From assembly GCF_021215455.1 (NCBI RefSeq), contig NZ_JAJPWV010000002.1:62001-126000 (forward strand): 64,000 bases of DNA, given 5' to 3'. The stretch's first letter is position 1; each line of letters starts with the position of its first letter. The position numbers were made by a program, and so were the translations under genes. This stretch comes from Mucilaginibacter roseus. Its GTDB lineage: Bacteria > Bacteroidota > Bacteroidia > Sphingobacteriales > Sphingobacteriaceae. The notes below the pieces were generated by a model, which was not told the DNA's origin, searched no databases, and saw nothing but the letters and a program-made list of their open reading frames with translations. This document shows positions 44,154 to 52,663 of this stretch, piece after piece.

Positions 44154-45532
44154 GGTTGCTCTCCTTTCCGGTTCTTTTTATACCAGTCGGTAAACGAGCC
44201 TTCGGGTGGTGTTGGCATATCGCGCTGTTTGTACCAGGGGTTAAGGCCATTGTTCACCGCGAACGGGATGAATTTTAAGGCGAGCCTGCCTGCCTTACCC
44301 GAAATATTAAATATTGCCGGGGATGATAAAGCCAGGGTCATACCCTTCATCATGGCGGTTTTAGTTTTGGTAGAGTAACCGTTTTTTACGATCACCTGCC
44401 GCCATTTATATAACTGATCGTGAATGTCAATTTTAACCGGACATACATTTGAGCACGACCCGCACAGCGTTGACGCAAACGGCAGGTCGGCATACTTTTT
44501 CATATCCAGGTTAGGCGCCAGTATGGAGCCGATTGGCCCGGCAACGGCGGTGTGGTAGCTATGCCCACCGCTACGGCGGTAAACCGGGCAAGTATTCATG
44601 CAAGCGCCACAACGGATGCACTTTAATGAGTTACGAAAATCCTCACGGCCTAACTGTATGCTGCGCCCGTTATCAACAATAATAATATGCATTTGCTGGC
44701 CGGGGCGTGGCTTTTTAAAATGACTTGAGTACGTAGTAATAGGCTGCCCCGTGGCGCTGCGTGTAAGCAGGCGCAGAAATACACTGAGGTGTTTGCGTTG
44801 CGGAATCAGCTTTTCGAAACCCATACTGGCTATGTGTACATCGGCCAGGTGAGCACCCATATCGGCGTTGCCCTCGTTGGTGCAAACCACAAACTCACCG
44901 GTTTCGGCTATGGCAAAGTTTACACCTGTTAAGGCGGCACGGCGGGTTAAAAATACTTCGCGCAGATGCTGGCGGGCAGTTTCAGTCAGTATCTGCGGGT
45001 CGGATTCTCCTGCCGCAGTACCCAAATGCTCGTGAAATATATCGCCTATTTCTTCCTTTTTCTTATGGATGCAGGGTAACACGATATGGCTCGGCGGCTC
45101 TTTAGCCAGCTGAACAATACGCTCTCCCAAGTCCGAGTCAATCACCTCAACGCCGTTATCCTGCAAAAAATCATTCAGGTGGCATTCCTCAGTAAGCATG
45201 GATTTGCTTTTCACCATGCGGTCAATCCCCTTTTCTTTCAGGATAGACAGCACGATGGCATTATGCTCGGCAGCATCAGCCGCCCAATGTATTTTGATGC
45301 CGTTGGCAAGGGCATTCCCCTCAAACTGCACCAAATAATCGTGCATGTTGGAGAGTACGTTATGTTTTATTTGCGATGCGGTTTCGCGGAGAAGTTCCCA
45401 GTCTGGTATGCCATGACTGGCGCGGTCGCGCTTGGCACGAACGAACCACAGGGTTTCGTCGTGCCAGTCGACACGTTTTTCATCTTTATTAAAAGCCTGC
45501 GCTAACGCCGCATGATCCTTTACTGCACTCAT
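44150..45532 (-). CDS. lutB: Lactate utilisation protein B (iron-sulfur subunit)
   Basis: 460 residues. An N-terminal LUD-like domain is followed by two ferredoxin-type clusters: CIRCGACMNTCPVYR and CGSCSNVCPVKIDIHD. The C-terminal part ends with a typical tail (LNPWYKQRDMPTPPEGSFTDW). LutB is the electron-transfer core of the LutABC L-lactate dehydrogenase. Overlaps lutA and lutC by four bases each. In this island it would oxidise the L-lactate that the last step of oxidative fucose breakdown releases. Confidence 0.93.
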   Translation of the reverse strand: MSAVKDHAALAQAFNKDEKRVDWHDETLWFVRAKRDRASHGIPDWELLRETASQIKHNVLSNMHDYLVQFEGNALANGIKIHWAADAAEHNAIVLSILKEKGIDRMVKSKSMLTEECHLNDFLQDNGVEVIDSDLGERIVQLAKEPPSHIVLPCIHKKKEEIGDIFHEHLGTAAGESDPQILTETARQHLREVFLTRRAALTGVNFAIAETGEFVVCTNEGNADMGAHLADVHIASMGFEKLIPQRKHLSVFLRLLTRSATGQPITTYSSHFKKPRPGQQMHIIIVDNGRSIQLGREDFRNSLKCIRCGACMNTCPVYRRSGGHSYHTAVAGPIGSILAPNLDMKKYADLPFASTLCGSCSNVCPVKIDIHDQLYKWRQVIVKNGYSTKTKTAMMKGMTLALSSPAIFNISGKAGRLALKFIPFAVNNGLNPWYKQRDMPTPPEGSFTDWYKKNRKGEQP

Positions 45533-46269
45533 ACCATGGCCGCGTTTAAAATTTCAGCAATATGCATTACCTTAACCGGACTATTTTGCCGTTTAAGAAT
45601 GCCTTCCATGTGCATCAGGCAGCTCATATCGGCCGCGGTAATGTATTCGGCATTATTTTTTATGTGATCAGCCACCCTATCCTTACCCATTTTTACGGAT
45701 ACCGCTTCCTCGGCAACACAAAATGTACCGCCAAAACCGCAGCATTCATCGGCACGGGTTAAAGGGATCAATTCAATACCATCAACCATATTTAAAAGTT
45801 GCTCGGGTTTTGAAAAGGCCGGTGCCGTAAGTTCCGTCATTTGCGCAAGTTTGAGGCCACGCTGGCCGTGGCAGCTTTGATGTACCCCAACCCTGTATGG
45901 AAAGCTGGCTTTTATACTGTCCACCTTTATAACGTCCGTTAAAAATTCGGTCAACTCATAAATTCGTGAGCGGATGCTCTTTGCTTCGGCAGGGGCTTTA
46001 TCTGAGTGTAAATGATCCTTAATGTGCAGCGTACAGCTACCGGATGGCGAAACAATATAATCGTAACCGGCAAAGTTTTGGGTAAACAGTTCGTTGGTTG
46101 AACCGGTTAAATGTTCGTAACCCGAATTGGCCATAGGTTGCCCGCAACAGGTCTGATTAAGCGGGTAGCCAACTTCGAGACCCAGTTTTTCCAACAATTC
46201 CAGCGTATCAATTGCTACCTTGGGGTAAAACTGGTTAATATAGCACGGAACAAATAACCCAACCTTCAT
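45529..46269 (-). CDS. lutA: Lactate utilisation protein A (CCG-domain subunit)
   Basis: 246 residues with two cysteine-rich CCG domains: LNQTCCGQPMANSG in the first, DECCGFGGTFCV in the second, and ending CLMHMEGILKRQ. Partner of LutB and LutC. The stop overlaps the lutB start by four bases; the preceding SDR gene ends 12 bp upstream. Confidence 0.93.
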   Translation of the reverse strand: MKVGLFVPCYINQFYPKVAIDTLELLEKLGLEVGYPLNQTCCGQPMANSGYEHLTGSTNELFTQNFAGYDYIVSPSGSCTLHIKDHLHSDKAPAEAKSIRSRIYELTEFLTDVIKVDSIKASFPYRVGVHQSCHGQRGLKLAQMTELTAPAFSKPEQLLNMVDGIELIPLTRADECCGFGGTFCVAEEAVSVKMGKDRVADHIKNNAEYITAADMSCLMHMEGILKRQNSPVKVMHIAEILNAAMV

Positions 46270-46281
46270 CTGTACAAATAT

Positions 46282-47064
46282 TTACGATATGGCCCTGTCC
46301 AGGTGCACATAACCACCATCAACATAAATTAACTGTCCGGTAGTATGGCTTGATACCGGTGAAAGCAGGAACGCTACCGCATTACCCAATTCCTCGGTAG
46401 TCGTCATTCGGTTGCCTAAAGGTATCTTCGAGTTTATTTCTTTTAACTTTTCTTCGGGATTACCCAGTGTTTGTATCCAGCGTTCATATAACGGCGTGTA
46501 ACATTCGGCCACCACAACCGCGTTTACACGGATGTTGTGCGGCAATAGTTCAACCGCCCACTCGCGGGTGAGCGCGTTACGGCCACCGTTTGAAGCTGCA
46601 TAAGCAGACGTCCCGCCCTGCCCTGTCTCGGCAGTTTTTGATGTTATATTTACGATACTCCCCTGGCTCTTTATCAGATATGGCAACGCTTGCTGCGCCA
46701 TCATGTAATAGTGCACCAGGTTTTTGTGAAGCGACTGCATAAATTTTTCATAGGTGCCATTTTGCAAACCAACACCATCATTTTCGCCGGCGTTATTCAC
46801 CAGGCCGTCAATACGTCCATAGCGTGCAACTACCGCTTCAACCGCTGCTTTGCTGGCTTCAGGGTTTGATAGCTCAGCCACTACCTGGAAACCCGCGCCA
46901 CCCGCAGCTTCTACCTCAGCAAGTGTTTTTAAATTTTCGGTTTCGGTGCGGCTTACAATGGCCACTATGGCACCTTCGTTAGCCAATACCTGCACAATGC
47001 CTTTGCCTATGCCCCTCGCGCCACCGGTTACAATAATTACCTTATCCTTGAGTTTCAGATCCAT
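46282..47064 (-). CDS. SDR oxidoreductase, probable L-fucose dehydrogenase
   Basis: 260 residues. NAD(P) loop VTGGARGIGKGI, NNAGENDGVG, and a conserved end IPLGNRMTTTEELGNAVAFL...YVDGGYVHLDRA. Its pattern resembles L-fucose dehydrogenases of the oxidative pathway (VAECYTPLYERW). One oddity: the catalytic motif reads YAASNGG, with Asn where SDRs have the active Lys (YxxxK). This may be a subfamily trait or may weaken activity. It sits between lutA and the lactonase, which supports the fucose step. Confidence 0.8.
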   Translation of the reverse strand: MDLKLKDKVIIVTGGARGIGKGIVQVLANEGAIVAIVSRTETENLKTLAEVEAAGGAGFQVVAELSNPEASKAAVEAVVARYGRIDGLVNNAGENDGVGLQNGTYEKFMQSLHKNLVHYYMMAQQALPYLIKSQGSIVNITSKTAETGQGGTSAYAASNGGRNALTREWAVELLPHNIRVNAVVVAECYTPLYERWIQTLGNPEEKLKEINSKIPLGNRMTTTEELGNAVAFLLSPVSSHTTGQLIYVDGGYVHLDRAIS

Positions 47065-47076
47065 AAAAAGATCAGT

Positions 47077-47910
47077 TTATTTTTTTAAGTTATAAAATTC
47101 AGCAGCGTTTTGGCCCCAGAACAAGCTTTGCTCCTGCGCATTAAACTGCTGCATATAAGTTTCCAGGCTTTGAATAACCCGGTTGTAGCCACCTGCAACA
47201 ATGCTCACCGGCCAGTCAGACCCATACATTACCCTGTTGATGCCAAACTGACCAAAAACAACGTCGAGGTATGGTTTAACATCGTCAAGCGTCCAGTGGT
47301 ACCAATCAGCCTCGGTGCAAAAACCGGATACTTTACAATATACGTTTTTATGACTGGCTATGGTTGTAATATCTTCTGCCCAAACATCAATTTCACCGCT
47401 TTTAATTCCGGGTTTTGCCAGATGATCAATAATAAACTTTTGATTGGGGAAAGATGCTACCAGCTCATTAGCCGCTTTTAGTTGTTCGTTTGTGACCAGT
47501 ACATCATAAGTAAACCCGTAAGCTGCCAATTTTGATATACCCCGTTTAAATTCTTCGGTTAGCATAAATGATGCATCTTCGGCCTGTAAAACATGCCTGA
47601 AGCCTTTCATCAGTTCAAACTGACTATAGTATTGTAATCGTTCCTCCACATTTTCCGCACGAAGATCAACCCAACCCACTAAACCTTTTACGAAGGGCGC
47701 GTTTTTAGCTAAACCAAGCAAAAAGCTATTTTCCGCTTCGCTTTGATCAGCCTGCACGGCTATGCAACCTTCAATTTGATTATATTGCAGCAACGGCAAA
47801 AGGTCTTCAGGTAAAAAATCGCGTTGAATTACCGACATATCATCGGTTATCCAGGCATCTTTTACCGGATTGTATAACCAAAAATGCTGGTGCGAATCAA
47901 TTTTTTTCAT
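47077..47910 (-). CDS. Amidohydrolase family lactonase (probable L-fucono-1,5-lactonase)
   Basis: 277 residues, amidohydrolase_2 family. Metal site HxH in KIDSHQHFWLYNP, later FIIDHLAKPG and YGSDWPVSI with the final Asp. Members of this family in sugar clusters open aldonolactones. With the fucose dehydrogenase next door it would hydrolyse L-fuconolactone to L-fuconate. Its start codon lies inside the end of the FAH gene, a 14-base overlap. Confidence 0.85.
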   Translation of the reverse strand: MKKIDSHQHFWLYNPVKDAWITDDMSVIQRDFLPEDLLPLLQYNQIEGCIAVQADQSEAENSFLLGLAKNAPFVKGLVGWVDLRAENVEERLQYYSQFELMKGFRHVLQAEDASFMLTEEFKRGISKLAAYGFTYDVLVTNEQLKAANELVASFPNQKFIIDHLAKPGIKSGEIDVWAEDITTIASHKNVYCKVSGFCTEADWYHWTLDDVKPYLDVVFGQFGINRVMYGSDWPVSIVAGGYNRVIQSLETYMQQFNAQEQSLFWGQNAAEFYNLKK

Positions 47911-48754
47911 AAGCTACCACTTCTTGCCTTGATGAACCTAAACCATCAATACCAAGTTCCATCACGTCGCCAGGTTTAAGATATACCGGTGGCTTGAAGC
48001 CCAGACCAACACCTGCCGGTGTTCCGGTTGAGATCACATCACCCGGTAACAACGTCATGAACTGGCTTACGTAGGATACCAGGAACGGTATGTTAAAAAT
48101 CAGGTTTGACGTACTGCCATTTTGCATGGTTTCACCGTTTACCTTTAGCCATAGGTTAAGGTTATTAATATCGCCCAATTCGTCCGGCGTAGCCAAAAAC
48201 GGCCCCATTGGCGCGAAGGTATCACAGCCCTTGCCTTTATCCCACGTTCCGTTGCGCTCTAACTGAAATTCCCGTTCTGACACGTCGTTGTGTAGTACAT
48301 AACCGGCTATGTAATCAGCGGCTTCGGCTTCTTCAACGTACGATGCCTTTTTGCCGATCACTACGGCCAGTTCCACTTCCCAATCCGTTTTTACTGAATT
48401 TTTAGGAATCACCACCTTATCATACGGGCCAATCAGCGAAGTAGTGCTTTTAAAGAAGATCACCGGCTCGGGTGGTAGCGGGGCATTGGTTTCATGCGCG
48501 TGATCAGCATAGTTTAAACCAATGCACACAATTTTTGACGGACGCGCTATAGGGCTTCCCAAACGCTCGCTGTCATCAATTTTCTCCAGCTTATCCTGGT
48601 TATCTTTCAGGTATGCAGTTAATGATTCAAGGCCACCGGCTTCAAAAAACTGCTCGTTATAGTCGCTGCCCAAACCGGCAGTACTGTAGTTGACACCATC
48701 AATCTGTACACCGGTTTTTTCGTGTCCGGCGGCACCATATCTTATTAATTTCAT
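47897..48754 (-). CDS. FAH family hydrolase (probable 2,4-diketo-3-deoxy-L-fuconate hydrolase)
   Basis: 285 residues. Core of the fumarylacetoacetate-hydrolase fold: CIGLNYADHAHETNAPLPPE, KTDWEVELAVVIGKKASYVE, TGTPAGVGLGFKPP. In oxidative L-fucose degradation such an enzyme splits 2,4-diketo-3-deoxy-L-fuconate to pyruvate and L-lactate. The LutABC genes nearby agree with that product. Ureidoglycolate lyase-like or other FAH roles remain possible. It is 8 bp after the SDR at 48763 and overlaps the lactonase. Confidence 0.85.
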   Translation of the reverse strand: MKLIRYGAAGHEKTGVQIDGVNYSTAGLGSDYNEQFFEAGGLESLTAYLKDNQDKLEKIDDSERLGSPIARPSKIVCIGLNYADHAHETNAPLPPEPVIFFKSTTSLIGPYDKVVIPKNSVKTDWEVELAVVIGKKASYVEEAEAADYIAGYVLHNDVSEREFQLERNGTWDKGKGCDTFAPMGPFLATPDELGDINNLNLWLKVNGETMQNGSTSNLIFNIPFLVSYVSQFMTLLPGDVISTGTPAGVGLGFKPPVYLKPGDVMELGIDGLGSSRQEVVAYEKN

Positions 48755-48762
48755 ATATCGAA

Positions 48763-49527
48763 TTAATTGTTCAGCGTAATAAATCCACCGTCAATAGGAT
48801 AATCTGTCCCCGTGATAAAGCCAGACTCATCAGCACATAGGTACAGGGCAAGCGAAGCTATTTCTTCGGGCTTAGCCATACGGCCGATTGGCTGACTTTT
48901 GGATAATTTTTCAAATATCTCCGCTTGATTATCCGGATAATTTTTGGCTATAAATCCATCTACAAAAGGTGTGTGTACCCTTGCCGGTGATATGCTGTTG
49001 CAGCGAATATTATCTTTCAGATAGTCGCGCGCTACTGATAAAGTCATGGCGAAAATGGCTCCCTTGCTCATGCTATACGCAAACCTGTCGGTAATGCCCA
49101 CATGCGCGGCAATAGATGCCATGTTCAATATAGCGCCACCACCGTTTTGTTTCATCAGCGGTACAGCAGCGTATAAGCAATTGTAGGCGCCTTTAACGTT
49201 TACCTGAAAAATTCGTTCAAAATCAGCTTCGCCGGTATTTTCCAGGTTACCTACATGGGCAATGCCCGCGTTGTTTACCAGTATATCCACTTTGCTAATG
49301 CTGTTAAATATAGCTGTTATACCTGCCTGATCGGTAACATTACCTGCGTGAGCTTGTGCATTACCACCTGCGTTTGTTATTTCGGCGACAACATCGGCGG
49401 CTGCATCAGCATTTAGTTCTATTACGTGTACGGTAGCCCCTTGCCCCGCAAATAATAATGATATGGCTTTTCCGATACCACTACCCCCACCGGTTATTAC
49501 CGCTACTTTATTTTTTAAACTGAACAT
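48763..49527 (-). CDS. SDR oxidoreductase, probable 2-keto-3-deoxy-L-fuconate dehydrogenase
   Basis: 254 residues with an intact SDR set: TGGGSGIGKAI, NNAGIAHVGN and the YSMSK catalytic motif, ending GTDYPIDGGFITL. By position between altronate-type dehydratase and FAH hydrolase it would oxidise 2-keto-3-deoxy-L-fuconate to the 2,4-diketo acid. Distinct in sequence from the SDRs at 38821 and 46282. Confidence 0.82.
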   Translation of the reverse strand: MFSLKNKVAVITGGGSGIGKAISLLFAGQGATVHVIELNADAAADVVAEITNAGGNAQAHAGNVTDQAGITAIFNSISKVDILVNNAGIAHVGNLENTGEADFERIFQVNVKGAYNCLYAAVPLMKQNGGGAILNMASIAAHVGITDRFAYSMSKGAIFAMTLSVARDYLKDNIRCNSISPARVHTPFVDGFIAKNYPDNQAEIFEKLSKSQPIGRMAKPEEIASLALYLCADESGFITGTDYPIDGGFITLNN

Positions 49528-49536
49528 GGTTTATAT

Positions 49537-51201
49537 TTATAATGATACCCCTCTTTTCCAGGGGATAAAATCGTCCTGACCTAACTTGACCGCCTTTGGC
49601 GTGATATTGCCGCTGGCTACCTCAATCACATAATTCAGCATACGCTCGGCAGCTTGCGCTATGGTTTCTTCCCCCTCAATGATGGTACCGCAATTGATAT
49701 CAATAATATCAGGCATGCGTTTGTACAAAGCTGTATTGGTTGCCACCTTGATAACCGGCGCTACCGGGTTACCTGTAGGCGTACCTAAACCGGTTGTAAA
49801 CAACACAATGTTAGCGCCCGAGGCTACTTCAGCCGTTGTACTTTCCACATCGCTACCGGGCGTACATAAAAGGTTAAGGCCGGGTTTGGTTACTTTCTCC
49901 GGATAATCAAGCACGGCTGTTACCGGCGATGTACCACCTTTTTTTGCCGCCCCTGCCGATTTGATGGCGTCGGTAATCAATCCATCTTTTATATTACCGG
50001 GTGACGGGTTGGCGTAAAAGCCCGAACCATCAGCCTCAGCACGAGCGTTATAGGTGCGCATCAAATGCATAAACTTTTCTGCAGTTGGTACGTCAACACA
50101 ACGATCGCTCAATTCCTGTTCTACCCCGCAAAGTTCCGGAAATTCGGCCAGGATGACGCTGCCGCCCAGGCTCACCAAAATATCCGAAAGATAGCCGAGC
50201 GTAGGGTTGGCTGATATACCCGAAAACCCATCAGAACCGCCGCACTCTAAACCAACACAAAGCTTGGATATAGGTGCAGGTTGCCTTTCAACTTTATTGG
50301 CTTCGATAAGCCCGGCGAATGTTTGCTTTAAGGCCTGCTGCAATAAAGTACTCTCGGTACCCAGTTGCTGCTGCTCCAATATGTATAACGGCTTGCTGAA
50401 GTTGGCATCGCGTTTCTCAATTTCAGCACGTAAAATACTGGCCTGAGCGTGTTGGCAACCAAGGCTTAATACCGTTGCCCCTGCCACGTTCGGGTGGGTT
50501 ATGTAACCCGCAAGCAACCCGCAAAGCGCATCCGAGTCAATACGGGTGCCGCCGCAGCCCATATCGTGATTAATAAATTTTATCCCGTCAATATTCGCGA
50601 AAACCTTTTGTGCTGTTTTACTCTCGGGCGTCAGTTCCAGATCGGCCTGTAATATCTCCTCTACCGACTGGCCGGTGCGGTACATGTTAACCAACTTATC
50701 AACCTCGTTGGTATAACCACGGGGTTTGGTAAAGCCCAGCTTTTCGGTAAGGGCTTCTTTTAAAACGTTGATATTGCGGTTCTCGCAAAACACCAGCGGA
50801 ATAACCAACCAGTAATTGCCCGTGCCAACAGAACCATCGGCACGGTGAAATCCCATGAAGGTACGTCCCTCAAATGCTGATACATCGGGTTTATGCCAGT
50901 CTGTTTTACGGTTACCCAAATGGTATTCGCCCGAGGCATGTATTACGTTATCAACCGTAATGGCAGTGCCCTGCGGTATTGGCTGGTTAGCCTTGCCCAC
51001 CAACACGCCATACATAAATATTTCGTCGCCAGTTTTTAGGCTATGGATAGTGAACTTATGTTTTGCGGAAACGGGAGTAGCAAGCAAAAAATCCTCGCCG
51101 TTAAACTGCACGGGCGTACCAGCTGCCAAATCGGTAAGCGCCACCAGCACATTGTCGGCAGGGTGTATTTGTATATAGGTTGTATTGTTACTGTCAGGCA
51201 T
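49537..51201 (-). CDS. UxaA/altronate dehydratase family enzyme
   Basis: 554 residues. An N-terminal SAF domain (about 1-95: IHPADNVLVALTDLAAGTPV) joins the large altronate/galactarate dehydratase domain (NHDMGCGGTRIDSDALC, GLECGGSDGFSGISANP, TTGLGTPTGNPVAPVIKV). UxaA enzymes dehydrate altronate with a metal. Here it lies among fucose-acid genes, so a deoxy-aldonate such as L-fuconate is a good candidate substrate; uronate breakdown is the alternative, but no uxuB/uxaB-type oxidoreductase of clear identity is present. The SDR gene follows 9 bp downstream. Confidence 0.88.
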   Translation of the reverse strand: MPDSNNTTYIQIHPADNVLVALTDLAAGTPVQFNGEDFLLATPVSAKHKFTIHSLKTGDEIFMYGVLVGKANQPIPQGTAITVDNVIHASGEYHLGNRKTDWHKPDVSAFEGRTFMGFHRADGSVGTGNYWLVIPLVFCENRNINVLKEALTEKLGFTKPRGYTNEVDKLVNMYRTGQSVEEILQADLELTPESKTAQKVFANIDGIKFINHDMGCGGTRIDSDALCGLLAGYITHPNVAGATVLSLGCQHAQASILRAEIEKRDANFSKPLYILEQQQLGTESTLLQQALKQTFAGLIEANKVERQPAPISKLCVGLECGGSDGFSGISANPTLGYLSDILVSLGGSVILAEFPELCGVEQELSDRCVDVPTAEKFMHLMRTYNARAEADGSGFYANPSPGNIKDGLITDAIKSAGAAKKGGTSPVTAVLDYPEKVTKPGLNLLCTPGSDVESTTAEVASGANIVLFTTGLGTPTGNPVAPVIKVATNTALYKRMPDIIDINCGTIIEGEETIAQAAERMLNYVIEVASGNITPKAVKLGQDDFIPWKRGVSL

Positions 51202-51209
51202 TGGTGTTC

Positions 51210-51542
51210 TTACTTCAATTCAAATATCTTATCCATCAGCATCCATTTTTCGCCGGGTTTGGCCTGCGGCATCGGCTTTTGGAATTTCCACATCAGGGTT
51301 TCCCACTCCTGTACCTTGGCGTTGGCGGCGTCAGCCTGTGCCTTAGCCTCGAAGGTAAAAGTATCGTCCGCTTCAACTATCATGAACAGTCTGTCGGCAA
51401 AGCGGTATATCTCCATGTTCTGTATGCCGCTATCGGTAATGCTTTGCAAAACTTCAGGCCAAACCTTTTTGTGCCAGTCTTCATAGGCCTTTATTAAACC
51501 CGGATCATCATACAGATCAATAGTAAGACAATATTTTTTCAC
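51210..51542 (-). CDS. RhaM-like L-rhamnose/L-fucose mutarotase (cytoplasmic)
   Basis: 110 residues, full length for RhaM. Start is GTG (the family begins MKKYCLTIDLYDDPG). The conserved WHKKVWPEV and FADRLFMIVEADDTF are present. It equilibrates anomers of a 6-deoxy sugar, feeding the fucose dehydrogenase. First gene of the operon that runs to lutC at 43566, through eight genes with gaps of 13 bp or less. No copy of the 13-bp paired sites was found upstream, so it may answer to the AraC at 51741. Confidence 0.88.
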   Translation of the reverse strand: MKKYCLTIDLYDDPGLIKAYEDWHKKVWPEVLQSITDSGIQNMEIYRFADRLFMIVEADDTFTFEAKAQADAANAKVQEWETLMWKFQKPMPQAKPGEKWMLMDKIFELK

Positions 51543-51740
51543 GTGTTGATTATGATTAGCAAACCCCGGATACCGGAGGCGGTTTTATAAAAGTAATGTT
51601 ACAAATAAAGATAAACAGGTAAACTAAAAATTATTGTTTTTTGTCGTACTATTAAGCGATATTGTAATAAATGAGCTTTAATTTTTGTTTGACAGGTATT
51701 TTACGCTTATTTCACATCTTTATAAACCAATGATACGGTA

Positions 51741-52610
51741 ATGAAACCCCAACTATTAAAAGTATCAACCAATATTGTTCAATCCTTTAGCGCCCGGCGC
51801 GATACGGAGCCCGACATTAACAGCCACTGGCATTACCACCCGGAGGCCGAGCTGATTTATTTTAAAAGCGGTGGCGGTACACAATTTATTGGCGATAGCA
51901 TCGAGCATTTTAAAAGCGGCGACATTGTGCTGGTAGGCGGTAATTTGCCCCATTTCTGGAAATATGATGATGAATATTTTAAGGATGATGCAGCCCGGGC
52001 AGATGTAATAGTTATTCATTTTAATGAGAACTTTTGGGGTGATGTATTTTTAAACCTGCCTGAGAATAAGGCCATCAGAGATACGCTTGAACTGGGAAAA
52101 CGAGGTATCAGGATTAGGGGTATTGATAAAAACGTTGAAACCAGCGAACTTATGGAACGCCTGGTTTGCGCCGAGGGTCCCTCAAAAATCATGCTGCTTA
52201 TGGAGGTTTTAATGTCTCTGGGGAGTTATCCGCAAAAGCAGGCCCTGGCATCAATGGGTTTCCACTACAATTTTCAGGAGGCGGAAAAGGATCGTATAAA
52301 TGCCATATACAACTACACCATAGCCAACTTTAAAAACAAAATAAAGCTGGAGGAAATCGCAGCTATTGCTAACGTGAGCCCGAATTCGTTTTGCCGGTTC
52401 TTTAAATCGCGCAGCCATAAAACCTACTCGCAGTTTATTAACGAAATACGGGTTGGACATGCCTGCAAGCTATTGATTGACAATCAACTAAACGTTAAGG
52501 AGATTTGCTATGAAAGCGGTTTTTACAATTTTGCCAGCTTTCATAAATATTTTAAACAGATAACAGGCAAAAGCCCGCTGGGTTATCAAAAAACATTTGT
52601 TCGCAACTAA
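51741..52610 (+). CDS. AraC family transcriptional regulator next to the fucose-acid operon
   Basis: 289 residues. An N-terminal cupin (INSHWHYHPEAELIYFKSGG, IVLVGGNLPHFW) and a C-terminal double HTH (IKLEEIAAIANVSPNSFCRF, SGFYNFASFHKYFKQITGKS). Divergent from the mutarotase-lut operon, 198 bp between. In Bacteroidota such proteins often act on the neighbouring sugar genes. The intergenic stretch has two GATAAAC/GGTAAAC-like units (51610-51623) that could be half-sites, but the evidence is thin. Confidence 0.9.
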   Translation: MKPQLLKVSTNIVQSFSARRDTEPDINSHWHYHPEAELIYFKSGGGTQFIGDSIEHFKSGDIVLVGGNLPHFWKYDDEYFKDDAARADVIVIHFNENFWGDVFLNLPENKAIRDTLELGKRGIRIRGIDKNVETSELMERLVCAEGPSKIMLLMEVLMSLGSYPQKQALASMGFHYNFQEAEKDRINAIYNYTIANFKNKIKLEEIAAIANVSPNSFCRFFKSRSHKTYSQFINEIRVGHACKLLIDNQLNVKEICYESGFYNFASFHKYFKQITGKSPLGYQKTFVRN

Positions 52611-52614
52611 ACAA

Positions 52615-52640
52615 AAATGCCCGCAATAACGCGGGCATTT
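52615..52640 (-). terminator. Terminator between AraC and the anchor-I lipoprotein
   Basis: AAATGCCCGC (52615-52624) pairs with GCGGGCATTT (52631-52640) around a six-base loop. On the minus strand it is followed by a T-rich run (TTTTTGTTT), so it mainly ends the gene at 52664. It may also end the AraC transcript. Confidence 0.85.
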
Positions 52641-52663
52641 CAATCGTATTAAGGTTAAGGGAA

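Noticed and set aside
51589-51629. Possible 13-bp regulon sites upstream of the mutarotase-lut operon
   Set aside because: A TTACTTTT element exists, but the bases at the required distance match the motif at only about 5 of 13 positions.
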